Positions 46,574-53,755 of a DNA stretch of 64,000 bases are shown here, one piece after another. A program made the position numbers and the translations under genes. The notes beneath the pieces were generated by a model, which was not told the DNA's origin, ran no database searches, and worked only from the letters and a program-made list of their open reading frames with translations. Position 1 is the stretch's first letter. Each line of letters starts with the position of its first letter. This stretch comes from Streptomyces sp. NBC_01571 (GTDB taxonomy: Bacteria; Actinomycetota; Actinomycetes; Streptomycetales; Streptomycetaceae): NCBI RefSeq assembly GCF_026339875.1, contig NZ_JAPEPZ010000001.1, positions 6,014,001-6,078,000 on the forward strand, given 5' to 3'.

Positions 46574-46615
46574 ATGCAGTACCTGTTTTACAGGTACTGC
46601 ATGGGGGTCGGTCAA
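46574..46615 (-). promoter_or_regulatory. Leftward promoter with a 29-bp palindromic operator
   Basis: ATGCAGTACCTGT (46574-46586) and ACAGGTACTGCAT (46590-46602) are perfect 13-base arms around TTT. On the minus strand TTGACC (46615-46610) and TGTAAA (46592-46587) with 17-bp spacing make a good promoter, and the palindrome covers the -10 element. A repressor bound here would switch off the whole leftward transfer and replication operon. Confidence 0.65.
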
Positions 46616-46705
46616 GTACTCGGCGAAAGTTCTTGGATCTTTTCGGGAGTTTTCTGAGCTGTCCTCAGCATCCCTGCACGTCAGGGGAGTTGATTACCCC
46701 TCTGG

Positions 46706-46734
46706 TGGACACCTTGGGGCCGGCTCGCTATCGT
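46706..46734 (+). promoter_or_regulatory. Rightward promoter of the HTH-NUDIX operon
   Basis: TGGACA (46706-46711) and TATCGT (46729-46734) are separated by 17 bp, with transcription expected to start near 46741, about 30 bases before the gene start. It is the only good pair in this short stretch. Confidence 0.45.
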
Positions 46735-46769
46735 CAGGAAGTCCCTAGAAGTCCCACCGGGGGGTGCAG

Positions 46770-47528
46770 ATGTCCAACGAACGCTTACGCTCGGCTCTGT
46801 TGGCGCGCGGCCTGACCGTCCAAGGGCTGGCGGACTCGCTCGGGGTAAACCCCAAGACAGTCGAGCGCTGGATCACGCAGGGGAAGATCCCGTATCGGCG
46901 CCACCAGTACGCCACGGCCGCGGTGCTGAAGGTTGACGTCACCACGTTGTGGGAGGACGGGGGGGCGATGGAAACCGCGATTGATCTGTCAAAGGCGGAG
47001 ATTTCGACTGTCTACCCCCACCGGCACGCTGTGCCGCCCGGTCTTTGGCGGGAGCTCTACGGGCGCGCGCAGAAGACCTTGGATGTGCTGGTCTACTCGG
47101 GTCTCTTCCTCTCGGAAGACCCGGTCTTTCACGACCTTCTACGGGCGAAGGTGGCCGCTGGCGTGCAGATCCGCATCCTCCTGGGGGACCCGGACTGCGC
47201 GGCTGTCGAGCAGCGAGGCATAGACGAAGGGCACCGGATCATGGGAGGGAAGATCCGGAACGCCCTGATGCTCTATCGGCCGCTCATCGGAAGCCTCCCT
47301 GACCTGGGATTCCGGCTCCATGATTCGACACTCTACAACTCCATCTATCGGGCCGATGACGAAATGCTCGTCAACCCGCACGTCTACGGCATTGGCGCGT
47401 ACATGGCGCCCGTCCTTCACCTGCGACGCATAGCCGATGGTGGTCTCTTCGACACGTACGCGAATAGCGTTGACCACACGTGGGCACACGCTCGCCCTGT
47501 CACCCAACTCGACATCACGGGAGCCTGA
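46770..47528 (+). CDS. XRE-type helix-turn-helix protein with PLD-like C-terminal domain (DUF5919-like)
   Basis: The 252-residue protein joins an N-terminal helix-turn-helix (LTVQGLADSLGVNPKTVERWITQGKIP, about 15-41) to a C-terminal domain resembling the phospholipase D superfamily. The latter shows LDVLVYSGLFLSEDPVFHDLLRAKVAAGVQIRILLGDPD. A second half has FRLHDSTLYNSIYRADDEMLVNPHVYG, where a PLD HKD motif would sit but the lysine is missing. It may sense a small ligand or nucleic acid and regulate the divergent operon; the palindrome at 46574 is a candidate target. ATG 46770 follows a GGGGGG stretch. Confidence 0.75.
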   Translation: MSNERLRSALLARGLTVQGLADSLGVNPKTVERWITQGKIPYRRHQYATAAVLKVDVTTLWEDGGAMETAIDLSKAEISTVYPHRHAVPPGLWRELYGRAQKTLDVLVYSGLFLSEDPVFHDLLRAKVAAGVQIRILLGDPDCAAVEQRGIDEGHRIMGGKIRNALMLYRPLIGSLPDLGFRLHDSTLYNSIYRADDEMLVNPHVYGIGAYMAPVLHLRRIADGGLFDTYANSVDHTWAHARPVTQLDITGA

Positions 47529-47530
47529 CC

Positions 47531-48004
47531 ATGGGGCGTATCGACTACCTGCATGACTCGTCCGCGCCGCCGGCCAACTCGGTCGTGCCGTCCGTGGTTG
47601 CTTTCGTGCAAGACGAGGCCGAACGAGTACTGATGATCCAGCGTTCCGACAATGGGCGATGGGCCCTGCCCGGCGGTGGTCACGACCTTGGTGAATCCAT
47701 CGGCGACACCGTGGTTCGGGAGGCTTGGGAGGAGACGGGCATCAAGGTCGAAGTGCTGGACATGTCCGGGATCTACACCGACCCCGGACATGTCATGCAG
47801 TACGACGACGGCGAAGTCCGCCAGCAGTTCAGCATCTGCTTTCGCGCACGGCCGGTCGGGGGCGACCTGCGCACGAGTGACGAGACGACGCAGGTCCGAT
47901 GGGTTCCGGCCGCGGAACTCGCAGAGATGGACGTCCACCCGACCATGCGGCTCCGGATCGAGCACGCCATGGATCGCACACGGACCGTGCCTTACATCGG
48001 CTGA
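47531..48004 (+). CDS. NUDIX hydrolase (Pif-like)
   Basis: The 157-residue protein has a perfect NUDIX box, G-x5-E-x7-REUxEExGU at residues 49-71 (GGHDLGE, then REAWEETGI). The preceding strand VVPSVVAFVQDEAERVLMIQR and the later QFSICFRARPVGGDLRTSDET are normal for the family. It would hydrolyse nucleoside diphosphate compounds. In pSAM2 the pif gene encodes a NUDIX protein that gives transfer immunity, and this gene stands in a comparable place, so an immunity role is inferred. It begins two bases after the HTH gene stop and is convergent with, and overlaps by 13 bases, the HD gene. Confidence 0.85.
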   Translation: MGRIDYLHDSSAPPANSVVPSVVAFVQDEAERVLMIQRSDNGRWALPGGGHDLGESIGDTVVREAWEETGIKVEVLDMSGIYTDPGHVMQYDDGEVRQQFSICFRARPVGGDLRTSDETTQVRWVPAAELAEMDVHPTMRLRIEHAMDRTRTVPYIG

Positions 48005-48558
48005 CGCTTGGCCGCACTCACTCGTTCCAGAACCCGGGACGTGCACGCCAGGATCTCCGGCTCGGCGCGGCGGATGAACGTACCGATCAGGCTCTCGGGC
48101 CCGTACCGCCCGGTGATCTCATCGATTCGGTCGATGGGATTCGTCGGAGTGCCGTCCGGTGTGGTGTTCATGTCGCAGTAACACAACGCGTCGTCAAGGT
48201 GCGGGCTCTCGTGAGGGAACTCGGAGTCCAGCTCTTCTCGGAGCTCCCGCGCGTCTGCTTCCATGTAGGCGCACGAGTGGTGGGCGACCAGGTTGACGAT
48301 TCGCTCGTCAGCGCGGGCGACGTCCCGGAGGTATCGAGCCCCGTCGAGGGGGTGGAACCCTGTTTTCGCAAGATCCGGCGCATAGCCAATGTCGTGTAGC
48401 ACCGCCGCCGCTTCCAAGAGATCCGCATCTTCCCCGAGAACGAGCGCGATCGTGCGGGCCCGCTGTGCCACGCCCTGGCAGTGGTTCCAGCGGCGCGGCA
48501 ACGGGTCGGCGAGCAGGGATTCGGACAGTCGGTAGGCCCACTCAGTCAGCTTCGGCAA
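47992..48558 (-). CDS. HD domain phosphohydrolase-like protein
   Basis: The 188-residue protein has the HD pattern: H26 in RRWNHCQGVAQRA, the adjacent HD pair in AAVLHDIGYAPD (55-56), and a later HH in VAHHSCAYMEADARE, with D in CYCDMNT. HD proteins act on nucleotides or phosphoester bonds. I used the TTG at 48558, which follows AGGAG in the end of the GntR gene; a GTG at 48591 is an alternative. It is translated right after the GntR regulator and convergent with the NUDIX gene, so three nucleotide- or DNA-acting proteins cluster here. Confidence 0.8.
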   Translation of the reverse strand: MPKLTEWAYRLSESLLADPLPRRWNHCQGVAQRARTIALVLGEDADLLEAAAVLHDIGYAPDLAKTGFHPLDGARYLRDVARADERIVNLVAHHSCAYMEADARELREELDSEFPHESPHLDDALCYCDMNTTPDGTPTNPIDRIDEITGRYGPESLIGTFIRRAEPEILACTSRVLERVSAAKRQPM

Positions 48559-48559
48559 G

Positions 48560-49021
48560 CTAGGACTGCTCCTCTCGAACCGGCACAGCACGGACTGTCC
48601 GCACCTTGCCCTGGCCCCCGTTCGTCAGCACGCCGGCCGCTTCCAGCCTGTCCAACGCCTTGGTCATCGTCGGGCGTGAGACCCCGAACCGGTCGGCGAG
48701 AACAGAGGCGCTGGGGAACGCTGCCCCCACCTCTAGCTCTTCATCCGTAATGATCTCCGCCAGCCGATCAGGCAAGGGGCGGTCGTCGGCCTTCTGACGA
48801 CCCCGAGCAACGCGCAAGCGGCCTCCGGGCGCCGGCTCCGCGATGCCCTCTTGCTGAAGGGCAACGAATGCTCGCAGCACGACCCCCCGCGAGATCTTGT
48901 ACTCGCGCATGAGGTCGGCCGCGGACGGCAGGACTGTCATATCAGGGTCGGTTTCAATCCTGGCCTTCAGCGTTGCGGCGATCTTCAGGAATGTGCCCCG
49001 TGGAACGGCCCCCTGCGTCAC
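48560..49021 (-). CDS. GntR family regulator with two winged-helix domains (KorSA-like)
   Basis: The 153-residue protein has two GntR-type winged helices and no effector domain. The first, TFLKIAATLKARIETDPDMTVLPSAADLMREYKISRGVVLRAFVALQQEGI, lies at about 10-60; the second, LAEIITDEELEVGAAFPSASVLADRFGVSRPTMTKALDRLEAAGVL, at about 85-135. GntR regulators such as KorSA repress transfer and replication genes in pSAM2-like elements, and this gene is likely to play that part. GTG 49021 has GGAGGGAG six bases upstream; an ATG at 49084 would add an unlikely leader. It lies beside attR. Confidence 0.82.
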   Translation of the reverse strand: MTQGAVPRGTFLKIAATLKARIETDPDMTVLPSAADLMREYKISRGVVLRAFVALQQEGIAEPAPGGRLRVARGRQKADDRPLPDRLAEIITDEELEVGAAFPSASVLADRFGVSRPTMTKALDRLEAAGVLTNGGQGKVRTVRAVPVREEQS

Positions 49022-49171
49022 GCGTTCTCCCTCCGCATGTGGGATGTCAGCTTCCAAGCCTCCCACGTTCGGCGACTGCTTCAAGGGCCGGATTTCGCGG
49101 CCTGTGGGGCATCCGTGGGGTGCGCGGGCGCTCTCCGGAGAAACGCCACGTCACGCCGTGTGGATGCGGAG

Positions 49172-49225
49172 GACTGTAAATCTGCCGGCTCAGCCTTCCC
49201 AGGTTCGAATCCTGGCGCCGCCACA
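49172..49225 (+). repeat. attR: 54-bp direct repeat and tRNA-Tyr 3' remnant
   Basis: Identical to 32985-33038. It starts in the anticodon stem of tRNA-Tyr and has no 5' half, so it cannot make a tRNA. It marks the right end of the element. The conserved chromosome resumes after it. Confidence 0.95.
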
Positions 49226-49232
49226 TGAAGGT

Positions 49233-49274
49233 AAACCCCCTCTGATCTGCGTTGATGCAGATCAGAGGGGGTTT
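49233..49274 (+). terminator. Original tRNA-Tyr terminator, now displaced
   Basis: Two perfect 18-base arms (49233-49250 and 49257-49274) enclose a six-base loop and end in GGTTT followed by CTTCG. It lies eight bases after attR, where the uninterrupted tRNA gene would have ended, so it is the chromosomal terminator cut off by the insertion. Confidence 0.85.
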
Positions 49275-49351
49275 CTTCGTGTTCGGGCCCGCGGTCTTGG
49301 GGTGGCTGCTGTCAGTGCGTCGGCTGGGGTGGGTGAGGGCACACTGATCTC

Positions 49352-49564
49352 ATGTCGTCGCGTCGCAGGAACTGCCCCGAGTGCCACCGGGAGATCGCCG
49401 TTGTCGCGGGACGGTTCGCCCGGCACGATCCGCCGGGCGCGCGCGGCAGCGGGGAACTGGTCTCGTGCCCCGGGTCGCGCAGGCAGGCGCAGTTGGGGGC
49501 CGCACAGCCGGCACTGGACGGGTATGCCGTTGCGGAGTTCCCCGGTCAGCTCCCGCTGTTCTGA
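49352..49564 (+). CDS. Small Cys/His protein
   Basis: The 70-residue protein, MSSRRRNCPECHREIAVVAGRFARHDPPG, continues with SGELVSCPGS and QLPLF. The cysteines in CPEC and later CPGS, with histidines between, suggest a small zinc ribbon. I do not recognise a family. It is the first chromosomal gene after the element, and no other gene overlaps it convincingly on either strand. Confidence 0.55.
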   Translation: MSSRRRNCPECHREIAVVAGRFARHDPPGARGSGELVSCPGSRRQAQLGAAQPALDGYAVAEFPGQLPLF

Positions 49565-49655
49565 ACGGTTCGGGGCCCCTCGGCCAACACCTTGACGGCG
49601 CCCCCCGACCCGCCCCCGGCGGTCCTCCGGCGGACCTTCGCTTCCGCCTCCCCGG

Positions 49656-50312
49656 TCAGTTCCCCGCCACCGACTTGACCGCGACCGAGATAGGGGTGGA
49701 ACCGCTGATCAGTTCCAAGATCAGCCCGGCCGTCGCCGATGTCTCCACCAGCTCGGCGAGGACGGCCGCGACGTCGTCCCGCGGAATCGTGCCGGGGCCG
49801 GTCGAGACCTCCAGGCGTACGAGGCCGGTTCCGGCGTCGTCGGTCAGGCCGCCGGGGCGCACGATCGTCCAGTCCAGGGCCGTACGGCTGCGTACGTACT
49901 CGTCGGCCTCGCCCTTGGCGCGCAGGTACACGTCGAACACGTCGTCGCCCTGGTGGGACGGGTCCGCGCCCATGGAGGACACGACCACGTACCGCCGTAC
50001 TCCCGCCTGCTCCGCCGCGTCCGTGAACAGGATCGCGGCGCCCCGGTCCACGGTGTACTTGCGGGCCGCGCCGCTGCCCGGGCCCGCGCCCGCCGCGAAG
50101 ACGGCCGCGTCCGCACCCCGCAGATGTGCGGCGACCTCCTCCACCGAGGCCGACTCCAGATCGCACAGGATCGGTTCGGCTCCGGCCGCCCGCAGATCGT
50201 CGCCCTGCTCGGCGCGGCGGATGATCCCCGCGACCTCGTCACCGCGCGCGGCGAGCAGACGCTCCAGCCGCAGCGCGATCTGACCATGACCTCCAGCGAT
50301 GACAATGCGCAT
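49656..50312 (-). CDS. NAD(P)H-binding protein (SDR/NmrA-like)
   Basis: The 218-residue protein begins MRIVIAGGHGQIALRLERLLAARG, a Rossmann GGxGxI motif, and has VRRYVVVSSMGADP, YLRAKGEADEYVRSRTALDWTIVRPGGLTDD, typical of atypical short-chain reductases that bind NAD(P)H. No classical Tyr-x3-Lys pair is in the usual place, but YLRAKGEAD supplies a YxxxK-like pattern. ATG 50312 is the first start that fits the family N-terminus. Substrate unknown. Confidence 0.82.
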   Translation of the reverse strand: MRIVIAGGHGQIALRLERLLAARGDEVAGIIRRAEQGDDLRAAGAEPILCDLESASVEEVAAHLRGADAAVFAAGAGPGSGAARKYTVDRGAAILFTDAAEQAGVRRYVVVSSMGADPSHQGDDVFDVYLRAKGEADEYVRSRTALDWTIVRPGGLTDDAGTGLVRLEVSTGPGTIPRDDVAAVLAELVETSATAGLILELISGSTPISVAVKSVAGN

Positions 50313-50577
50313 GTTTCCGACCGTACGCCCGGACGCACGCGTTCGCCGCATGACCTGTGGACAACTCACGGGTCACGAGAGTGATCTTGCGAACGGGTGA
50401 TCGGACGCGGGAGCGAGGAAGGAGGAAAAGGGGAGCGAGGAAGGGGGAAGAGGGGAAGCGAAAAGGGGGGAGGGGGGAATACGGCGGATCTCTTTCCGTT
50501 CCCTTCCCGCTCTCCGCTCTCCACCCTCAACACACGGCAAGGGCACCGCTCCTGAGGGTCGGGAAGGCGAGAGCGCT
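50313..50577. other. Intergenic gap with a purine-rich tract
   Basis: Bases 50409-50480 of the plus strand are almost only A and G (blocks such as GGAGGAAAAGGGG and GGAAGGGGGAAGAGGGG), broken by a few cytosines. No gene is seen. The tract could adopt triplex structure; no function is supported. Confidence 0.45.
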
Positions 50578-51831
50578 TCAGGAGGGATCCCCGCCGCCCT
50601 GCCGCGGCAGGTCCAGGCCCGCGGCCGAGTCGCAGTACTCACGCACGGCGCTGGTCCGCGCCACCACGCGCCCCCGGTGCACCACGATCCTGCTGTACGC
50701 GAGCGACAGTGCTCCCGCGAGCCCGTCCCCGCGCACCGCGAGCAACTCGGCCGGAAATCCCGCCTCCACGCGCACCTCGGGCAGCCCCAGCGCGCACCGC
50801 GCCCCGGAACTCACGGCCTCGTACGCATCCTCGGGGCGCAGCCCGTACCGCGAGGCCAGCAGGTACGCCGCGTCCAGGGGGTCCCCGCGGCCCACCGGGT
50901 TCGCCACGTCGCGCAGTGCGCCGCCGCCCGCCACGACCCGTACTCCGGCAGCCCGTAACAGCCGTACCGGGGCCGTCCCGCGACGCTCCGAACCCCCGCA
51001 GCCGCCCTGCGGCAGGCACACCACGGTGACGCCCGCGGCGGCGAGTTGGTCGGCCGCCAGGGCGGCCGCCTCGGCGTGCAGCCGGCCGAGCCCGGCGCAC
51101 GGGCTCAGCGTCACCCCGGACCGCAGTCCGCCCGCCATCGCCGCGAGCCGTCCGAGCCGGGCGGGGTCGGTGGCGTCCGTGTGCAGGTCGACCGGGCAGC
51201 CGTGCTCGGAGGCGAGTTCCAGGACCGCCTCCACGTACCCCGTGGGATCGGGGTCGGTGTCCGGGCAGCCGCCCACCACCGAGGCGCCCATCTTCACGGC
51301 GTCCCGCAGCATCGCGAGACCGTCGGCCCCGGCGATCCCGCTGAGGAGGCGCGGCATCGCCACCACCGACAGCTCGGTGAGCCCTCGCAGCGCGCGCCGT
51401 GCCTGGAGCACCGCGTCCAGTGCGCCCAGCCCCTGTACGTCGCCGACGCGCACGTGCGAGCGCAGTGCCGTCGCCCCGTGCGCGAGCTGCAGCAACGCGG
51501 CCTCGGTGGCCCGGCGCTGGACCTCGTGCGGGTCGTGGGAGACGGGTCCGTCGCCCTCGGCCGTCAGAGCCGTGTCGCCGTGTGCGTGGGGCTCGGCGGG
51601 GGCCGGCACGAGCAGGAAGCCGCCGAGGTCCACCTTCGGGGTCCGCGTTCCGGAGGGTTCCGTCGCCAGGCTGCCCGCGGTACCGACCGCCTCGATGCGC
51701 CCGCCGCCGAGCCGTACGTCCACGGTCCGGCCGTCGGTGAGCCGCGCTCCGCACAGCAGCAGGGTGGCGGTGTCGGTCCGTCCCGACGCCGACGACGACG
51801 AGTGGGGCGGCTGCGACTGACTGTCGGGCAT
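50578..51831 (-). CDS. Amidohydrolase family protein (cytosine deaminase-like)
   Basis: The 417-residue protein has the metal-dependent hydrolase layout. An N-terminal composite beta domain (LLLCGARLTDGRTVDVRLGGGRIEAVG) is followed by VPAPAEPHAHGDTAL, the position of the HxH metal motif. VDLHTDATDP and LSPCAGLGRLHAEAA are the next metal-site regions, and VVAGGGALRD and a C-terminal return of the beta domain follow. In cytosine deaminases the later aspartate is in DNV or TDN; here VVAGGGALRD differs, so catalytic activity on cytosine is unsure. ATG 51831 starts a Ser-rich leader. Confidence 0.75.
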   Translation of the reverse strand: MPDSQSQPPHSSSSASGRTDTATLLLCGARLTDGRTVDVRLGGGRIEAVGTAGSLATEPSGTRTPKVDLGGFLLVPAPAEPHAHGDTALTAEGDGPVSHDPHEVQRRATEAALLQLAHGATALRSHVRVGDVQGLGALDAVLQARRALRGLTELSVVAMPRLLSGIAGADGLAMLRDAVKMGASVVGGCPDTDPDPTGYVEAVLELASEHGCPVDLHTDATDPARLGRLAAMAGGLRSGVTLSPCAGLGRLHAEAAALAADQLAAAGVTVVCLPQGGCGGSERRGTAPVRLLRAAGVRVVAGGGALRDVANPVGRGDPLDAAYLLASRYGLRPEDAYEAVSSGARCALGLPEVRVEAGFPAELLAVRGDGLAGALSLAYSRIVVHRGRVVARTSAVREYCDSAAGLDLPRQGGGDPS

Positions 51832-52218
51832 CGCGCTCCTGGGGCTCGGGGGCGACTGCGGGGAGTCGGTTGCGGAGAGTGCTGTTGTGGACGGTGGGGT
51901 GACGGAGAGTAGGCGGTCAAGATCACGCAGCGTGGGTCGAGCCTAGGCTGGCGAACCGTCCTCGTCGGGGAGGAGCGCAATAGTCGTACCGGTGTGGTCC
52001 GGCGCTCGGGAGGGGCCCCGGACCTGGGGATGCGTCCGTGATCCAGGGGGCGCGAGCGCCGCGTGTCGCGGTCGTGACGCACCGTCCGGGAGGGGCGTGA
52101 GGAACGGGTGGGAGGCGGGCCGGGGAGCGGCCGGGAAGCGGCCGGGAACAGGCCGGGGCGGGTGCCGCGAAACGGATTTGGGCGATCGGCGGGCGAGCGT
52201 GTAATGTCTTCATCGCTC
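51832..52218. promoter_or_regulatory. Intergenic gap with a tRNA promoter
   Basis: No gene is seen between the amidohydrolase start and tRNA-Thr. TTGGGC (52178-52183) and TAATGT (52202-52207), 18 bp apart, make a plausible promoter for the tRNA-Thr/tRNA-Met pair. The central part is G-rich with repeated GGGAGCGGCCGGGA-like units. Confidence 0.4.
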
Positions 52219-52291
52219 GCCCCAATAGCTCAGTCGGCAGAGCGTCTCCATGGTAAGGAGAAGGTCTACGGTTCGATTCCGTATTGGGGCT
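52219..52291 (+). tRNA. tRNA-Thr (anticodon GGT)
   Basis: 73 nt. The acceptor arms are GCCCCAA and TTGGGGC with discriminator T. The anticodon stem TCTCC/GGAGA holds the loop ATGGTAA (anticodon GGT). The T arm reads TACGG TTCGATT CCGTA. It is followed 47 bases later by tRNA-Met. Confidence 0.96.
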
Positions 52292-52337
52292 CTGGTGTGT
52301 GAGGTGCCCGTCGCAAGACGGGTTCTGATCGCATCAC

Positions 52338-52410
52338 AGCGGTGTAGCTCAGTCGGTAGAGCAAGCGGCTCATAATCGCTGTGTCACCGGTTCAAGTCCG
52401 GTCACCGCTA
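52338..52410 (+). tRNA. tRNA-Met (anticodon CAT)
   Basis: 73 nt. The acceptor arms are AGCGGTG and CACCGCT with discriminator A. The loop CTCATAA carries anticodon CAT. The first base pair is A-T, so this is an elongator rather than an initiator tRNA. rpmG begins 97 bases after it. Confidence 0.95.
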
Positions 52411-52506
52411 CAGACAGTAGCCGATTGTGGGGTCGGTCCTTCGATCGGCTACTCTTCTATGCGTTAAACGTCTTATCGTCCCATCCGTTCGTCAAGGAGC
52501 ACTCCT

Positions 52507-52671
52507 GTGGCTGCCACCGACGTCCGCCCGAAGATCACGCTGGCCTGCGTGGAGTGCAAGGAGCGGAACTACATCACCAAGAAGAACCGGCGTAACGACC
52601 CGGACCGACTGGAGATGAAGAAGCACTGCCCGCGTTGCAACGCGCACACCGCGCACCGCGAAACGCGATAA
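52507..52671 (+). CDS. rpmG: 50S ribosomal protein L33
   Basis: The 54-residue protein, [22 protein letters not shown], contains [30 protein letters not shown], the L33 signature with four zinc-binding cysteines (CVEC and CPRC). GTG 52507 follows AAGGAG. It lies between the tRNA pair and the two hot-dog fold genes, the same order as in mycobacteria (rpmG then hadA, hadB). The four cysteines mark the zinc-containing paralogue. Confidence 0.95.
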   Translation: MAATDVRPKITLACVECKERNYITKKNRRNDPDRLEMKKHCPRCNAHTAHRETR

Positions 52672-52877
52672 TTTCAGGCTCGTACACGAGGCCGTCCCCA
52701 GTAACGGGGGCGGCCTCGCGTCGTTCACCCGTCGGATGCCGGGCGTGCCGAACGCCGGGCGCTCGACACCGGCCGTCGGCCAGGACCGAGTGCCGCAGCG
52801 CGGCGCCGGACGCCGGCCGGGATCCGCTGCACCGCGGCATACGCCGCACCGGCTGAATACCAGGAGGTTCCGGGCCC

Positions 52878-53324
52878 ATGGCGCTCGACCAGTCCTTCGT
52901 GGGGCGGACCTACCCGCCCACCGAGCCCTATGAGGTGGGCCGGGAGAAGATCCGCGAATTCGCGGAGGCCGTGGGGGACACCAACCCGGCGTACACGGAC
53001 CCGGAGGCCGCCAAGGCTCTCGGGCACGCCGATGTGATCGCCCCGCCGACCTTCGTGTTCGCCATCACCTTCAAGGCCGCGGGGCAGGTCGTCGAGGACC
53101 CCCAACTGGGTCTCGACTACAGCCGCGTGGTGCACGGTGACCAGAAGTTCGCCTACACCCGCCCGGTGCGCGCGGGCGACCGGCTCACGGTCACCTCGAC
53201 CATCGAGGCGATCAAGTCCATGGCCGGCAACGACATCCTGGACATCCGCGGTGAGGTCCACGACGAGACGGGCGAGCACGTGGTGACGGCCATCACCAAA
53301 CTCGTGGCACGGGCGGAGGGCTGA
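52878..53324 (+). CDS. MaoC-like hot-dog protein (HadA-like, UPF0336)
   Basis: The 148-residue protein begins MALDQSFVGRTYPPTEPYEVGREKIREFAEAVGDTNPAYTD, then VIAPPTFVFAI and HGDQKFAYTRPVRAGDRLTVTS. This is the FAS1-like dehydratase fold; the second member of the pair carries the usual active-site hydratase motif. It pairs with the next gene, two bases away, and resembles mycobacterial HadA and HadB, which are hydroxyacyl-ACP dehydratases. Streptomyces has no mycolic acids, so the substrate is probably a fatty acyl chain; that is inference. Confidence 0.85.
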   Translation: MALDQSFVGRTYPPTEPYEVGREKIREFAEAVGDTNPAYTDPEAAKALGHADVIAPPTFVFAITFKAAGQVVEDPQLGLDYSRVVHGDQKFAYTRPVRAGDRLTVTSTIEAIKSMAGNDILDIRGEVHDETGEHVVTAITKLVARAEG

Positions 53325-53326
53325 TC

Positions 53327-53755
53327 ATGGCGGCGAAGATTACCTACGGTGATGTCGAGGTCGGTACGGAGCTGCCGGCCCAGTCCTTCCCCGTGACTCG
53401 CGCCACACTCGTGCAGTACGCGGGCGCCTCCGGGGACTTCAACCCGATCCACTGGAACGAGAAGTTCGCGGTCGAGGTCGGTCTCCCCGACGTCATCGCG
53501 CACGGCATGTTCACCATGGCCGAGGCGATCCGCGTCGTCACCGACTGGGTCGGCGACCCGGGCGCGGTGGTCGAGTACGGCGTGCGGTTCACCAAGCCGG
53601 TCGTCGTGCCGAACGACGACAAGGGAGCGACCGTCGAGGTCAGCGCCAAGGTCGCGGCCAAGCTGGACGACAACACCGTCCGCGTCGACCTCACCGCCAC
53701 GAGCGCGGGCCAGAAGGTCCTGGGCATGTCGCGAGCGGTCGTGCGGCTGGCCTGA
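53327..53755 (+). CDS. MaoC family dehydratase (HadB-like)
   Basis: The 142-residue hydratase has the catalytic motif YAGASGDFNPIHWNEKFAVEVGLPDVIAHGMFTMAEA, with the aspartate and histidine of hydratase 2 (D of DFNPIH and H). It ends in a short VRLA tail. ATG 53327 overlaps nothing; the preceding stop is two bases away. Together with the HadA-like partner it should form a heterodimeric (3R)-hydroxyacyl dehydratase. The pair's place next to rpmG and secE-nusG matches mycobacterial rpmG-hadA-hadB. Confidence 0.88.
   Translation: MAAKITYGDVEVGTELPAQSFPVTRATLVQYAGASGDFNPIHWNEKFAVEVGLPDVIAHGMFTMAEAIRVVTDWVGDPGAVVEYGVRFTKPVVVPNDDKGATVEVSAKVAAKLDDNTVRVDLTATSAGQKVLGMSRAVVRLA

Larger units (their letters stand above)
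46015..46769. other. 755-bp divergent control region of the element
   Basis: No convincing gene lies here. It holds a palindrome over a leftward promoter (46574-46615) and a rightward promoter (46706-46734). The leftward message would have a leader of about 570 bases before the first gene. Open frames at 46039-46455 on the plus strand look incidental. The stretch 46490-46700 is lower in GC than its surroundings, as expected for promoter DNA. Confidence 0.6.
32985..49225. mobile_element. Integrated actinomycete integrative and conjugative element (AICE)
   Basis: The 16.2-kb element lies between 54-bp att repeats in tRNA-Tyr. Its modules run from attL: tyrosine integrase and excisionase (33200-34808), iterons and primase-polymerase/D5 helicase replication genes (34863-37807), TraB/FtsK-type conjugation translocase with spread genes (38088-46014), and a regulatory and immunity module (46574-49021). 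Nearly all genes run leftward from one control region. A single hexameric translocase and no relaxase or type IV secretion genes point to double-stranded DNA transfer, as in pSAM2 and SLP1. All core modules look intact, so excision is plausible. Confidence 0.93.

Noticed and set aside
46587..46615. A rightward promoter using the palindrome
   Set aside because: The minus-strand reading gives a better -35 and spacing; the rightward gene has its own better promoter at 46706-46734.
49172..49225. A second tRNA-Tyr gene
   Set aside because: Only the 3' part is present; the upstream bases do not make an acceptor or D arm. It is the att copy.
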